Shown here piece by piece: positions 1 through 8,820 of a DNA stretch of 64,000 nucleotides. Each line of letters begins with the position of its first letter. Positions within the stretch are counted from its first letter, which is position 1. The stretch is from Thalassospira lohafexi (GTDB lineage Bacteria > Pseudomonadota > Alphaproteobacteria > Rhodospirillales > Thalassospiraceae): NCBI RefSeq assembly GCF_002844275.1, contig NZ_NXGX01000001.1, positions 764,273-828,272 on the forward strand. The letters run 5' to 3'. The notes beneath the pieces were generated by a model. The model was not told the origin of the DNA. It did not search any database and saw only the letters and a program-made list of their open reading frames with translations. Made by a program: the position numbers and the translations under genes.

Positions 1-129
1 TGCCATGAGGCCCTTGAAAAATCCACGGCGGGAAAGACGCGCATTGATCAGGTCGGCAACGCGGGGGTTGCTGGTTGGATTAGATGGGATGTCGTCTTGA
101 TCTTCAATAATTTCAAATTGTTCGTTCAT
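1..129 (-). CDS. PhoX family (DUF839) phosphatase, N-terminal fragment
   Basis: Only the first 43 codons lie in the window; the gene runs off the left edge. Residues 9-18 (EDQDDIPSNP) followed by a twin-arginine signal S33-R34-R35-G-F-F-K39 match the N-terminus of PhoX/DUF839 proteins, secreted calcium-dependent alkaline phosphatases exported folded by the Tat system. The start is an ATG at 129 with a purine-rich AGAGAGAG stretch upstream. The family call rests on the leader alone, because the catalytic domain lies outside the window. In other bacteria phoX is often phosphate-regulated; no convincing Pho box was found in the 157-base gap upstream. Confidence 0.65.
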   Translation of the reverse strand, partial: MNEQFEIIEDQDDIPSNPTSNPRVADLINARLSRRGFFKGLMA

Positions 130-286
130 GGCAAATTCTCTCTCTTTTTTTGGGCGGGCGGTGAAACCAATGAAGAGGAAGATGCCAGAAAGATGTGCGC
201 GATGAGTGTGACACTTGTGTTGTTTTTTTGCTTTGCGAATGCGCACGGAATAAGAAGGTTTTTTCCGCAGATTTTAGGTCCTGAGC

Positions 287-814
287 CTAGGGCTTTCGGA
301 CAGCTATGGCCTGTTTGACCGCATGGGGATGTGGGGCGTTTTCGTGGTAAACGTCACCCTGCATCTGGTTGATTATGCGCCAGCCGGAAAACGCGGTCAG
401 AAGTTCGTCTTCTTGTAACAGGAAGTCAGGAGAACGCGGGCGGCCAAATTGCTCATTGCCGATCATGAATGTTTCATAGATCAGCGTGCCACCAGACCGG
501 ACCGCATCGCGCAGATGATCAAAAAGCGGCCGGTGCAGGTAATTGACCACAACAATCAGGTCAAACTGCTGGGTGCCCAACGGCCAGTGGCCGGTTTCAA
601 GGTCAGCTTGCAGCCAGTCAATGCGTGCATCGGCGGCGCAATCGGTTTGGGAAAGATCACGGTCAAGGGCGGTTACCTGCCATCCGTGCTGGGCCAGCCA
701 GAAACTATGCCGTCCTTTGCCACACGCAACATCAAGCGCACGGTTGTGCCCCGGTGCCGGTACGGGCGCATTTTGGGTGATCCAGTGTGACGGCAATTGG
801 GATGACATTTTCAT
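287..814 (-). CDS. class I SAM-dependent methyltransferase (TehB-like)
   Basis: A 175-residue, single-domain Rossmann methyltransferase. Motif I is visible near residues 26-33 (ALDVACGKGRHS), followed by the acidic end of strand beta-2 (TALDRD) and a motif IV-like FDLIVVVNYLHR. The compact size and the CGKGRHSFWLA signature resemble the TehB/tellurite-resistance group of small methyltransferases. The substrate cannot be read from sequence. An ATG two codons downstream (808) is an alternative start; neither has a strong ribosome site. It is transcribed with the phoX-like fragment downstream, but 157 bases separate them, so an operon is uncertain. Confidence 0.8.
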   Translation of the reverse strand: MKMSSQLPSHWITQNAPVPAPGHNRALDVACGKGRHSFWLAQHGWQVTALDRDLSQTDCAADARIDWLQADLETGHWPLGTQQFDLIVVVNYLHRPLFDHLRDAVRSGGTLIYETFMIGNEQFGRPRSPDFLLQEDELLTAFSGWRIINQMQGDVYHENAPHPHAVKQAIAVRKP

Positions 815-923
815 AAATCTTGTTTATTGAAGGTTTTGCCTGTGGCTGGCGATGTTTGCCCGTAGGGCCATATTACAGTTATCATATCGTCATGCGATCA
901 ATACGGTTTGCACACATACCATC

Positions 924-1358
924 ATGATTCTATTTCAGCTTAAATGCGAACATGATCACGAATTCGAAGGCTGGTTCAAGGACGGCGCGACCTATGACGC
1001 GCAGGCCGCCGGGGGTGATTTATCCTGTCCGGTTTGTGGCACGTCCAATGTTGGCAAGGCCTTGATGGCGCCGCGTCTTCGCACGACACGCCAAAAAGAA
1101 GATGCTGCTGAAAAACAGCGTCAGAAAGCGGTTGCTGAAGCCACCAAGACCGCGATTGCCGAAATCCGCAAACAGGTCGAAACCAATTGCGAAAATGTCG
1201 GTACCAAGTTCGCCGAAGAAGCCCGCAAAATCCATTATGGCGAAACCGAAAAGCGCGGCATCTACGGCGAAGCGTCGATCAAGGAAACTGCCGAACTGGT
1301 CGATGAGGGCATTGATATTCATGCCTTGCCCTGGGACGACAAGACCAAGAAAAACTGA
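924..1358 (+). CDS. DUF1178 family protein
   Basis: A 144-residue protein of the DUF1178 family, whose members begin with a conserved MI-x-F-x-L-x-C-x(3)-H-x-FE-x-WF block. Here it is MILFQLKCEHDHEFEGWF, so the start was placed at 924 although the frame stays open back to 852. A C-x2-C pair (SCPVCGTSNV, near residues 36-41) suggests a small zinc-ribbon-like N-terminal half; the middle is a charged helical stretch rich in Lys and Glu. The C-terminus (GEASIKETAELVDEGID) is also typical of the family. Function is unknown. The gene converges on ubiG; a short hairpin (1355-1370) straddles its stop codon. Confidence 0.85.
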   Translation: MILFQLKCEHDHEFEGWFKDGATYDAQAAGGDLSCPVCGTSNVGKALMAPRLRTTRQKEDAAEKQRQKAVAEATKTAIAEIRKQVETNCENVGTKFAEEARKIHYGETEKRGIYGEASIKETAELVDEGIDIHALPWDDKTKKN

Positions 1359-1432
1359 TCAAGAGATCAGGTTTCTATCACCTGTCGTCGTGCAAGGTTT
1401 TCCGGTCTTTCGGAACAGGCGTTTGCCCGTCT

Positions 1433-2194
1433 TTACGCCGCAGGTTTGCGCGCAATCACCATGTAATTGACGTCAAGGTCGCGGGGGGCCGGGGACCATT
1501 TGTCATTGATCGGGTTGTAGGCGACACCGGTGATATCAACCATCTCAAGTCCGGAACCGCGCAAGTAACCTGACATTTCCGATGGTTTGACGAATTTGCG
1601 CCAATCATGGGTTCCAGCGGGCACCCAGCGCAGGATGTATTCCGCGCCGATCTTGGCAAGGGCAAGGGATTTCAGCGTGCGGTTCAGGGTGGCGATAAAC
1701 ATCAAGCCGCCCGGTTTAAGCACCGACGCGCAAGCCTGCATGAAAAACTGCGGGTCATCGACGTGTTCGATGACTTCCATGTTCAGCACGACGTCAAACT
1801 GTTTGCCCTCATCTGCCAGCATTTCGGGCGTGCCACAGCGATAGTCGATCTCCAGCCCGGATTGTTGGGCGTGGACCTTGGCGACATCGATGTTGTTTTG
1901 CGCCGCATCGACAGAGGTCATTTTGGCCCCCATGCGGGCAAGCGGTTCGGACAGAAGGCCCGCACCACACCCGATATCGATGATTTCGATGTCCTTGAGC
2001 GGTTCAATGGTGTTGGGATCGCGCCCAACATGCGCACAGATATTGTCGCGCAAGAGCCCCAAACGTACCGGATTGAATTTATGCAGCGGCTTCATCACAC
2101 CATTGGGATCCCACCATTCTTCAGCCATGGCGGAAAAGCGTGCAATTTCCTCGGCATTGGCAGTGCGGCTGGTTTTGGTGGGGGCTTCCGACAT
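1433..2194 (-). CDS. ubiG: ubiquinone biosynthesis O-methyltransferase UbiG
   Basis: A 253-residue enzyme carrying out both O-methylation steps of ubiquinone synthesis with S-adenosylmethionine. Family landmarks are the N-terminal EIARFSAMAEEWWDPNG block, the HKFNPVRL segment, SAM motif I IDIGCGAGLLSEPLARMGA (about residues 72-90) and the MEVIEHV motif. The frame is open 15 codons further upstream, but the ATG at 2194 is preceded by GGAG at a sensible distance and gives the usual family length. It is divergent from lysC, which is an arrangement common in alphaproteobacteria. Later ubiquinone-linked genes in this window are ubiX, the COQ9 homologue and an ABC1 kinase. Confidence 0.95.
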   Translation of the reverse strand: MSEAPTKTSRTANAEEIARFSAMAEEWWDPNGVMKPLHKFNPVRLGLLRDNICAHVGRDPNTIEPLKDIEIIDIGCGAGLLSEPLARMGAKMTSVDAAQNNIDVAKVHAQQSGLEIDYRCGTPEMLADEGKQFDVVLNMEVIEHVDDPQFFMQACASVLKPGGLMFIATLNRTLKSLALAKIGAEYILRWVPAGTHDWRKFVKPSEMSGYLRGSGLEMVDITGVAYNPINDKWSPAPRDLDVNYMVIARKPAA

Positions 2195-2610
2195 GGCGTG
2201 GCTCCGAAGGCGTGATGTCAAATATGCTGTGCTCTGCATTGTTTACGCGCGCACGCCTAGCAAGGCAATACTTCGGTGCAAGGCGGTGGTTGGCAATTGT
2301 GCGAGGTTCCCGGAAAAGGTGCCCTGCGTAAATGGTATGGGTCATCAGGGTTATTAGGTAAAATTCGTGGAAAATTTCACAAATTTTGGCAATCATGAAC
2401 CGTTCGGGGCGGTCGGGGGTGGTAAAAAATGCATCGACGCAATTTATCGGCTTGGTTGATGCTTGTTTCGCAATGCGTATGGCAGTATTGATAACGCCGC
2501 CCGGATCAGGAGTAGCGCTGTATATAGAGCATGCACCCTTGGTTCGGCACCGGATCACATGCCGTCGTTTTCGGATAGCCGATCGACGGCGAGCATAGCG
2601 GGGATACTTC
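2195..2610. other. divergent intergenic region between ubiG and lysC
   Basis: A 416-base gap that must hold the divergent promoters of ubiG and lysC. Several frames are open here but none has family-like content or a ribosome site, so no gene is called. An AT-rich TATATAGAG stretch around 2521-2529 is a possible -10 region for lysC, but no well-spaced -35 element was found. No riboswitch (for example a lysine element) was recognised by eye. Confidence 0.5.
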
Positions 2611-3831
2611 ATGGCCCGTATTGTCATGAAATTTGGCGGCACTTCGGTCGCCGATGTCGAAAAAATCAAGAATGTCGCACGCCGGGTTAAAACCGAGGTC
2701 GATGCAGGCAATCAGGTTGCTGTTGTTGTCTCGGCGATGTCGGGCAAGACCAACGAACTGGTTGGCTGGGCACAGGAAGTGTCGCCGATGTATGATGCGC
2801 GTGAATATGACGTCATCGTATCGTCGGGCGAACAGGTGACTGTGGGTCTTCTGGCCATGGCGCTGCAAAGCATGGATGTGGCAGCACGGTCGTGGCTGGG
2901 ATGGCAAATTCCGCTTAAGACCGATGGCGCACATGCCAAGGCACGCATCAAGGAAATCGACACCACCGAACTTGATAAACGCCTGAATGGTGGCGAAGTT
3001 GTCTGTGTGGCCGGGTTCCAAGGGATTGCACCCGATAACCGGATTACCACGCTGGGCCGTGGTGGGTCCGATACATCGGCGGTGGCACTGGCGGCGGCAT
3101 TGAAGGCGGACCGTTGCGATATCTACACCGATGTTGAGGGTGTCTATACCACCGACCCGCGGATCGTGCCCAAGGCGCGCAAGATCGATAAGATTACCTA
3201 CGAAGAAATGCTGGAACTCGCTTCGCTGGGTGCGAAGGTCCTGCAAACCCGATCGGTTGAGATGGCGATGAACCATCGCGTCCGGGTTCAGGTCCGTTCG
3301 ACCTTTAGCGAAGCAGAAGGAACACTTGTTGTAGACGAGGACGAGATCGTGGAACAGGAAGTCGTAAGCGGGATTGCCTATAGCCGTGACGAAGCCAAGA
3401 TTACCTTGGTCAAGGTTGCGGACAAGCCGGGCATCGCTGCTTCTATCTTCAGCCCGTTGGCTGATGCGAATATCAATGTCGACATGATCGTGCAGAACGT
3501 CTCTGAAGACGGGAAAAGCACGGATATGACCTTTACCGTTCCGCGCGGAGAATTCCAGCGGGCGCTTCAGGTCATTGAAAAGAATAAGGCGCATATCGCC
3601 TATCAGGAACTGCTGAGCACATCGGATGTGACCAAAGTGTCGATCATTGGTGTTGGTATGCGGTCCCATGTTGGCGTGGCACGCAAAATGTTTGAGACCC
3701 TGGCTGAAAAGGGCATCAACATTCAGGTCATCTCAACCTCGGAAATCAAGGTCAGTGTTCTGATCGCCGAGGAATATACCGAACTTGCGGTTCGTGCCCT
3801 GCACACCGCATACGGTCTGGATGCCGATTAA
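2611..3831 (+). CDS. lysC: aspartate kinase
   Basis: A 406-residue monofunctional aspartokinase, phosphorylating aspartate with ATP in the first step of lysine, threonine and methionine synthesis. The kinase domain opens with KFGGTSV (residues 6-12), followed by VVSAMSG, SSGEQVT and the GRGGSDTSA loop (about 147-155). The C-terminal third holds two ACT domains (VADKPGIAASIFSPLADANINVDM begins the first, with SIIGVGM in the second), the binding site for feedback amino acids. Length matches the family. Start is the ATG at 2611 after GGGGATACTTC. It heads the housekeeping run that continues to ptsP, prfA and prmC. Confidence 0.97.
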   Translation: MARIVMKFGGTSVADVEKIKNVARRVKTEVDAGNQVAVVVSAMSGKTNELVGWAQEVSPMYDAREYDVIVSSGEQVTVGLLAMALQSMDVAARSWLGWQIPLKTDGAHAKARIKEIDTTELDKRLNGGEVVCVAGFQGIAPDNRITTLGRGGSDTSAVALAAALKADRCDIYTDVEGVYTTDPRIVPKARKIDKITYEEMLELASLGAKVLQTRSVEMAMNHRVRVQVRSTFSEAEGTLVVDEDEIVEQEVVSGIAYSRDEAKITLVKVADKPGIAASIFSPLADANINVDMIVQNVSEDGKSTDMTFTVPRGEFQRALQVIEKNKAHIAYQELLSTSDVTKVSIIGVGMRSHVGVARKMFETLAEKGINIQVISTSEIKVSVLIAEEYTELAVRALHTAYGLDAD

Positions 3832-3983
3832 ATTTAGCGGGGCATTCGCTTTTTACGCGATTAAGCCACTGTTAAAGTAAGTATAATACTACATACTAGC
3901 TGGGGCTTCTTGGTTTCAGCTTTCTTGATGAAATGGCAGGGGACCTCGCGTTCCCTGCATTTCTGCTTTGGGGTACAGACAAT

Positions 3984-5012
3984 ATGAGCGATCCGAAATT
4001 TGACGCAGCACGCGCGCGCCTTGAAACATTGTGGGCAGCGGGCAAAGACTTTCTGGGAACCGATTACGCCATTATGGCTGGCGCAATGTCGTGGGTGTCA
4101 GAACGTCACCTTGTGTCGGCTGTGTCGAATGCGGGTGGTTTCGGGGTGATTGCCTGTGGCTCGATGACGCCGGATTTGCTGTCGGCTGAAATTGCCGCCA
4201 CCAAGGAAATGACCAAGAAGCCGTTTGGCGTCAATCTGATCACCATGCATCCGATGCTTGATGACCTGATCGAGGTTTGCCGCGAACATAACGTGGGTCA
4301 TGTGGTTCTTGCGGGTGGGTTGCCGTCATCGGCCTCGATCAAAAAGGCCAAGGAATTTGCTAAGGTTATTTGTTTTGCGCCGGCACTTGTTTTGACCAAA
4401 AAGCTGATCCGGTCGGGTGCGGATGCGCTGGTGATTGAAGGCAGTGAGGCCGGGGGGCATGTTGGTCCGGTGTCATTGACGGTTCTCGCACAGGAAATCC
4501 TGCCGCATGTTGCCGATATTCCGGTTTTCTGTGCTGGTGGTATTGGGCGCGGCGAAGCGATTACCGGGTTGCTTGAGCAGGGCGCATCTGGTGTGCAGAT
4601 CGGCACCCGTCTGGTCTGTGCCGAGGAATGCATTGCCCATCCCGATTTCAAAAAGGCCTTTATCCGTGCCAGCGCACGTGATGCGATTACCACGGTTCAG
4701 CTTGATGACCGTTTCCCGGTTATTCCGGTGCGTGCCCTTGCCAACAAGGGGACCGATGAATTCCGCGATAAACAGCGTGCGGTGATTGAAAAGTTCCGCG
4801 CAGGTGAGCTAGATCAAGGCGAAGCCCAGCTTGAAATTGAACACTTCTGGGCCGGTGCATTGCGCCGTGCCGTGATTGACGGTGACGTTGAAAGTGGATC
4901 GGTTATGGCAGGGCAGTCGGTTGGTATGGTAAAGAAAGAACAACCGGTTACCGAAATTCTTGAAGAGCTGGTCGAACAGGCCGTTCAATCCCTGGTTAAG
5001 AGAGACGACTAA
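3984..5012 (+). CDS. NAD(P)H-dependent flavin oxidoreductase, nitronate monooxygenase family
   Basis: A 342-residue FMN-binding TIM-barrel protein of the 2-nitropropane dioxygenase/nitronate monooxygenase family (FabK-related). Landmarks are the early AIMAGAMSWVSE segment, SNAGGFGVIACG, PFGVNLI, the glycine-rich GSEAGGHVGP containing the family's conserved catalytic histidine region, and the phosphate-binding PVFCAGGIGRGEAI and GASGVQIGTR motifs. The true substrate cannot be told from FabK-like or nitronate oxidation by sequence alone. The frame is open from an ATG at 3933, but MSDPKFD at 3984 begins the conserved region; neither start has a strong ribosome site. The stop lies 5 bases before ptsP, so cotranscription is likely. 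Confidence 0.85.
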   Translation: MSDPKFDAARARLETLWAAGKDFLGTDYAIMAGAMSWVSERHLVSAVSNAGGFGVIACGSMTPDLLSAEIAATKEMTKKPFGVNLITMHPMLDDLIEVCREHNVGHVVLAGGLPSSASIKKAKEFAKVICFAPALVLTKKLIRSGADALVIEGSEAGGHVGPVSLTVLAQEILPHVADIPVFCAGGIGRGEAITGLLEQGASGVQIGTRLVCAEECIAHPDFKKAFIRASARDAITTVQLDDRFPVIPVRALANKGTDEFRDKQRAVIEKFRAGELDQGEAQLEIEHFWAGALRRAVIDGDVESGSVMAGQSVGMVKKEQPVTEILEELVEQAVQSLVKRDD

Positions 5013-5017
5013 GACAG

Positions 5018-7300
5018 ATGAGCATTCCGTCCGCCGCAGTTTCTGGCCCGCGACGCCTTTTAAAGCGCGTCCGCGACGTTATGGCTGGACCGGGGACTGC
5101 GGAGGAACGCCTTGGACAGATCGTGACCATTATTGCTGCTGATATGGTGGCAGAGGTGTGTTCGGTCTATGTGATGCGTGCGGGCGAGGTGCTTGAGCTG
5201 TTTGCGACATGTGGTTTGTCCAAAGAGGCAATCCACATGACGCGCCTTCGGGTGGGGGAAGGCATTGTCGGGTTTGTTGCCGCCCACGCGCGGCCCTTGA
5301 ACCTTAAGGACGCGCAAAGTCATCCGAACTTTGCCTATCGCCCGGAAACCGGCGAGGAAATCTATCATTCCATGATCGGTGTGCCGGTCCTGCGCGGGGG
5401 CCGTATCATTGGCGTTTTGGCCGTGCAGAACCGCACCGAACGCCTGTATTCCGAGGACGAGCAGGAAGCGCTTGAAAACGTTGCCATGGTGCTGGCCGAA
5501 ATGGTCGCCGGTGGTGAGTTGGTCAGCCGCGAAGAACTTATTCCGACCGATGGCATTGCACTTTTGCCGCTGCGTCTTGGCGGAGCGCGGCTTGCGCCGG
5601 GGATTGGCAAGGGGATTGCCGTTCTGCATGAGCCGCGGATTGTCATTGACCGGATGGTGTCCGATGACCCCGAAGAAGAACTGACGCGGCTGCGTGAAGC
5701 CATGCGGGCCTTGCAGAACCATCTTGATAAGATGCTTGAGGCGGTTTCCGATATTGACGGCCTTGATGAGGCCGACGATCCGGGCGATATCCTTGAGGCC
5801 TATCGAATGATTGCCCAGGATACCGGGTGGCTGAACCGGATTACCGAGGCGGTCCATACCGGGTTGACGGCCGAAGCGGCCGTGCAGAAGGTCCATGATG
5901 ATACCCGCGCACGCATGGCGCAGGTGACCGATCCGTATTTACGCGAACGCCTGCACGACCTTGAAGACCTTGCCAACCGGTTGTTGCAGCATTTGTCGGG
6001 CCAGTATCAGTCGCCGGCATTTGGTGATCTGCCCGATGAAATTATTCTGGTGGCGCGCAACATCGGCCCGGCGGAGCTTTTGGATTACGATCACACCCGT
6101 TTGCGGGGGTTGGCGCTTGAGGAAGGGTCGCATACATCGCATGTGGCGATTGTGGCCCGTGCCCTTGATATCCCGGTTCTTGGCGGGGTAAAGGGCGTTC
6201 TTGACAAGGTCGAAGGCGGCGATCCACTGATTGTGGATGCAGACAATGCCCAGTTGTTCGTGCGCCCCAGCGAAGATGTCCGTGCGGTCATTGACGGGGC
6301 GCTTAAGGCGCGTGCACAGCGCAAGGCTCTTTATGCGCAGATGCGCGACATGCCGTCGTGTACGACCGATGGGGTGGATGTTTCGCTTAATATCAATGCG
6401 GGGCTTTTGATTGATGTGCCCCATGTCATTGAAAGCGGCGCGGATGGGATTGGTCTGTACCGAACGGAAATCCCGTTCATGGTGCGATCTGCCATGCCCG
6501 ACATCACCGATCAGACAAAATTATATAACCGTATTTTCGAGCAGGCCGAAGGCCGCCCAATCGTATTTCGGACGCTGGATGTCGGCGGTGACAAATTGTT
6601 GCCCTATTGGGAAGATATGACTGAAGAGAACCCGGCAATGGGGTGGCGTTCAATCCGCATTACGCTGGATCGGCCTGCCGTGCTGGTGCATCAGCTGCGC
6701 GCCTTGATCCGTGCGGGGCATGATCGTGATCTTTACATCATGTTCCCGATGATCGCCGAAGTTGCCGAGTTTGATCAGGCGAAAGCCCTGCTTGATGATC
6801 AGTTACGGCGTGAAGCCGAACGTGGTTTTGTGCCGCGCAAGGTTGAAGTTGGCGCGATGCTTGAGGTGCCAGCCCTTATCTGGCAGGCACCAGCCTTGCT
6901 TAAGCGTGTTGACTTCCTGTCGGTGGGGACCAACGATCTGTTGCAGTTTATGTTTGCCGCAGATCGTGGTAATCCGCGGATTGAAGGACGATATGATACA
7001 TTATCACCCAGCGTTTTCGCATTTATGCGCCAGTTGGTAACGTTGTGTGACGAGAAAGATGTCCGGTTAACCATTTGCGGCGAAATGGCCGGACGACCGT
7101 TAGAGGCAATGGCCCTTATCGGCTTGGGAATAAAGCGTTTATCTATGGCACCTGCGTCTATCGGTCCTGTAAAGGAAATGGTTAGAAGTATGTGCAAGTA
7201 TGAAGTTGAACGTTATGTTCTGACGATAATGAATAATTCCACCAGATCATTGCGATCTCGTCTTAAGGCTTTCGCAATAGATCACGGTGTAAAACTTTAA
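5018..7300 (+). CDS. ptsP: phosphoenolpyruvate-protein phosphotransferase PtsP (GAF-type EI-Ntr)
   Basis: A 760-residue Enzyme I of the nitrogen-related phosphotransferase system, passing phosphate from phosphoenolpyruvate to NPr and regulatory EIIA. Domains in order: an N-terminal GAF sensor (about residues 20-165, with the LRVGEGIVGFVA motif), a PEP-utiliser N domain (about 185-305), the swivelling phosphohistidine domain (EEGSHTSHVAI, catalytic H375), and the C-terminal PEP-binding barrel with GLYRTEIPFM, SVGTNDLLQF and CGEMAGRP. The GAF domain separates it from sugar-PTS PtsI; in related bacteria it senses glutamine. It begins 5 bases after the previous stop. The lysC-ptsP association is typical of alphaproteobacteria. 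Confidence 0.96.
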   Translation: MSIPSAAVSGPRRLLKRVRDVMAGPGTAEERLGQIVTIIAADMVAEVCSVYVMRAGEVLELFATCGLSKEAIHMTRLRVGEGIVGFVAAHARPLNLKDAQSHPNFAYRPETGEEIYHSMIGVPVLRGGRIIGVLAVQNRTERLYSEDEQEALENVAMVLAEMVAGGELVSREELIPTDGIALLPLRLGGARLAPGIGKGIAVLHEPRIVIDRMVSDDPEEELTRLREAMRALQNHLDKMLEAVSDIDGLDEADDPGDILEAYRMIAQDTGWLNRITEAVHTGLTAEAAVQKVHDDTRARMAQVTDPYLRERLHDLEDLANRLLQHLSGQYQSPAFGDLPDEIILVARNIGPAELLDYDHTRLRGLALEEGSHTSHVAIVARALDIPVLGGVKGVLDKVEGGDPLIVDADNAQLFVRPSEDVRAVIDGALKARAQRKALYAQMRDMPSCTTDGVDVSLNINAGLLIDVPHVIESGADGIGLYRTEIPFMVRSAMPDITDQTKLYNRIFEQAEGRPIVFRTLDVGGDKLLPYWEDMTEENPAMGWRSIRITLDRPAVLVHQLRALIRAGHDRDLYIMFPMIAEVAEFDQAKALLDDQLRREAERGFVPRKVEVGAMLEVPALIWQAPALLKRVDFLSVGTNDLLQFMFAADRGNPRIEGRYDTLSPSVFAFMRQLVTLCDEKDVRLTICGEMAGRPLEAMALIGLGIKRLSMAPASIGPVKEMVRSMCKYEVERYVLTIMNNSTRSLRSRLKAFAIDHGVKL

Positions 7301-7366
7301 AAACAATCGCTTTTGGTGGGGATTTCTGATATTTTTATTGCTAGATCGTAACGTGGGGGTGCGGAG

Positions 7367-8641
7367 TTGGCGATCAAAAAGCGAAAGGAAGATCATTTGA
7401 ATGAGGATGCCCGCGGGCGCCTGCGCTTCAGGCCGTTGTCCGGGGATAATCCCTCGAATGATATTATGATGGAAGCAGAGAACAACCAGCTCGGCGGTCA
7501 CGCCGATGTCGGACAACTCTTGAAACAGACCCGTATCGGGTTGGGGCAAACCGTTGAAGACGTTTGTCAGCTTCTTCGTATTCGTAAAATTTATGTCGAA
7601 GCCATCGAGAATGGGGAGTATTCGCTTTTGCCGAATGGTCCCTATGGTCTTGGCTTCGTTAAAGCATATGCCGAGCATCTTGGCCTCGACGGGGCTGAGA
7701 TTGCGCGTCGTTTCCGTGAGGAAAACAACGCGCCGGCAGCACGAACGCAATTGACGTTCCCAAAACCGGTTCAAGAAAGCCGGGTTCCAGGTGGGGCAGT
7801 CCTTTTGATTGCCGCGATGCTTGGACTTGGGGCTTACGGCGGGTGGTACTATCTTTCAAGCCAGGGCAAAACCATTGCCGATCTGGTCGATCCACTGCCT
7901 GAACGACTGGCAAGCTATACGACGTCTGCACCGGAAGAACCTGAGCCGCGGACACTTGAAAACGCGGCTGAGGCACAGGCAGCCGAAGCGCCGGTTTCAT
8001 CGACGGATACTACCGACACTGCAAACGAACCTGACGGGGTGGAAGCACCCGTTGCAAGTTCAGCCACCACGCCGGAAGGTGAGGGTGCAGGGTCAAATGA
8101 TGTTGCCGTTGTCGAAACCGCACCAGAAACGGCTACTGCCCCGGTTGAAGAAGCCGAAAATACGGCGGCAGACGTTGCAGAACAGCCCGTAAGCGAAACG
8201 GCGCAAGCAGAACCTGCTGCGGAGCCGCAAGCACCGGTGGCTCAAGCACCTGAAACGACACCTGATACGACACCGGCTGCGCCAGCCGCAGAAGTTGCGT
8301 CTGTACCGGAGGTACCTGACGTTGACGATGCGGGGGGTGCGCGTGTGTTTGGATCGGTCAATGTTGACAGCCGTGTGACGATTTCAGCGACGGAAACCAG
8401 TTGGGTTCGCATTCGCGAAGCTGATGGCAATGTCTTGCTGACCCGGATGTTGACGGCGGGCGATACGTACCGCGTGCCGAATCGTGACGGGCTTAAGCTT
8501 GAAGTCGGTAATGCCGGTGCCCTGACCTATAGCATCGACGGGAACGAAGCCCTTCCGGTTGGTGAATACGGCGCGGTTATTTCGGACTTTTCGTTAAATG
8601 TCGATGATTTGACCGAAGCTGAAACATCGACTGTTCAGTAA
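7367..8641 (+). CDS. RodZ-like helix-turn-helix membrane protein (DUF4115)
   Basis: A 424-residue bitopic protein. A cytoplasmic HTH_25/Xre-like domain spans about residues 46-115 (VGQLLKQTRIGLGQTVEDVC, then AIENGEYSLLPNGPYGLGFVKAY), which is characteristic of RodZ. A single membrane segment follows at about 142-163, then a long Ala/Glu/Pro/Thr-rich linker (about 180-320) and a C-terminal beta domain, DUF4115 (about 325-405, VTISATETSWVRIREADG). RodZ links MreB to the cell-wall elongation machinery; the order HTH-TM-linker-DUF4115 fits. The called start is a TTG at 7367 just after GGGGGTGCGGAG; ATG codons at 7466/7469 are alternatives that still keep the HTH. It stands directly upstream of ispG, as RodZ-like genes often do. 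Confidence 0.85.
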   Translation: MAIKKRKEDHLNEDARGRLRFRPLSGDNPSNDIMMEAENNQLGGHADVGQLLKQTRIGLGQTVEDVCQLLRIRKIYVEAIENGEYSLLPNGPYGLGFVKAYAEHLGLDGAEIARRFREENNAPAARTQLTFPKPVQESRVPGGAVLLIAAMLGLGAYGGWYYLSSQGKTIADLVDPLPERLASYTTSAPEEPEPRTLENAAEAQAAEAPVSSTDTTDTANEPDGVEAPVASSATTPEGEGAGSNDVAVVETAPETATAPVEEAENTAADVAEQPVSETAQAEPAAEPQAPVAQAPETTPDTTPAAPAAEVASVPEVPDVDDAGGARVFGSVNVDSRVTISATETSWVRIREADGNVLLTRMLTAGDTYRVPNRDGLKLEVGNAGALTYSIDGNEALPVGEYGAVISDFSLNVDDLTEAETSTVQ

Positions 8642-8683
8642 GCACAGGGCCTGTGAAACGGCGTATGTGACAGATTAAATGCC

Positions 8684-8711
8684 AAAGGCGGCCCTGTTGG
8701 GTCGCCTTTTT
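8684..8711 (+). terminator. rho-independent terminator after the RodZ-like gene
   Basis: A GC-rich stem (AAAGGCGgCCC paired with GGGtCGCCTTT, TGTT loop) followed by a T run. It lies 42 bases after the stop codon and about 110 bases before ispG, so ispG probably has its own promoter in the remaining gap. Confidence 0.8.
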
Positions 8712-8820
8712 CGTGCCTGCCATGCAAAATCGGTGAGAAAATCCGTCAGCCAACGGTTTCTAATCGGCGTTTGATAAGCTATATACACCCCAAGACACCT
8801 TGAACATTTTGGAACCGGAA

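Noticed and set aside
2506..3669. A 387-codon open frame antisense to lysC
   Set aside because: It mirrors the codon structure of lysC, is rich in His/Arg/Cys as antisense frames in this genome are, and has no ribosome site or family resemblance.
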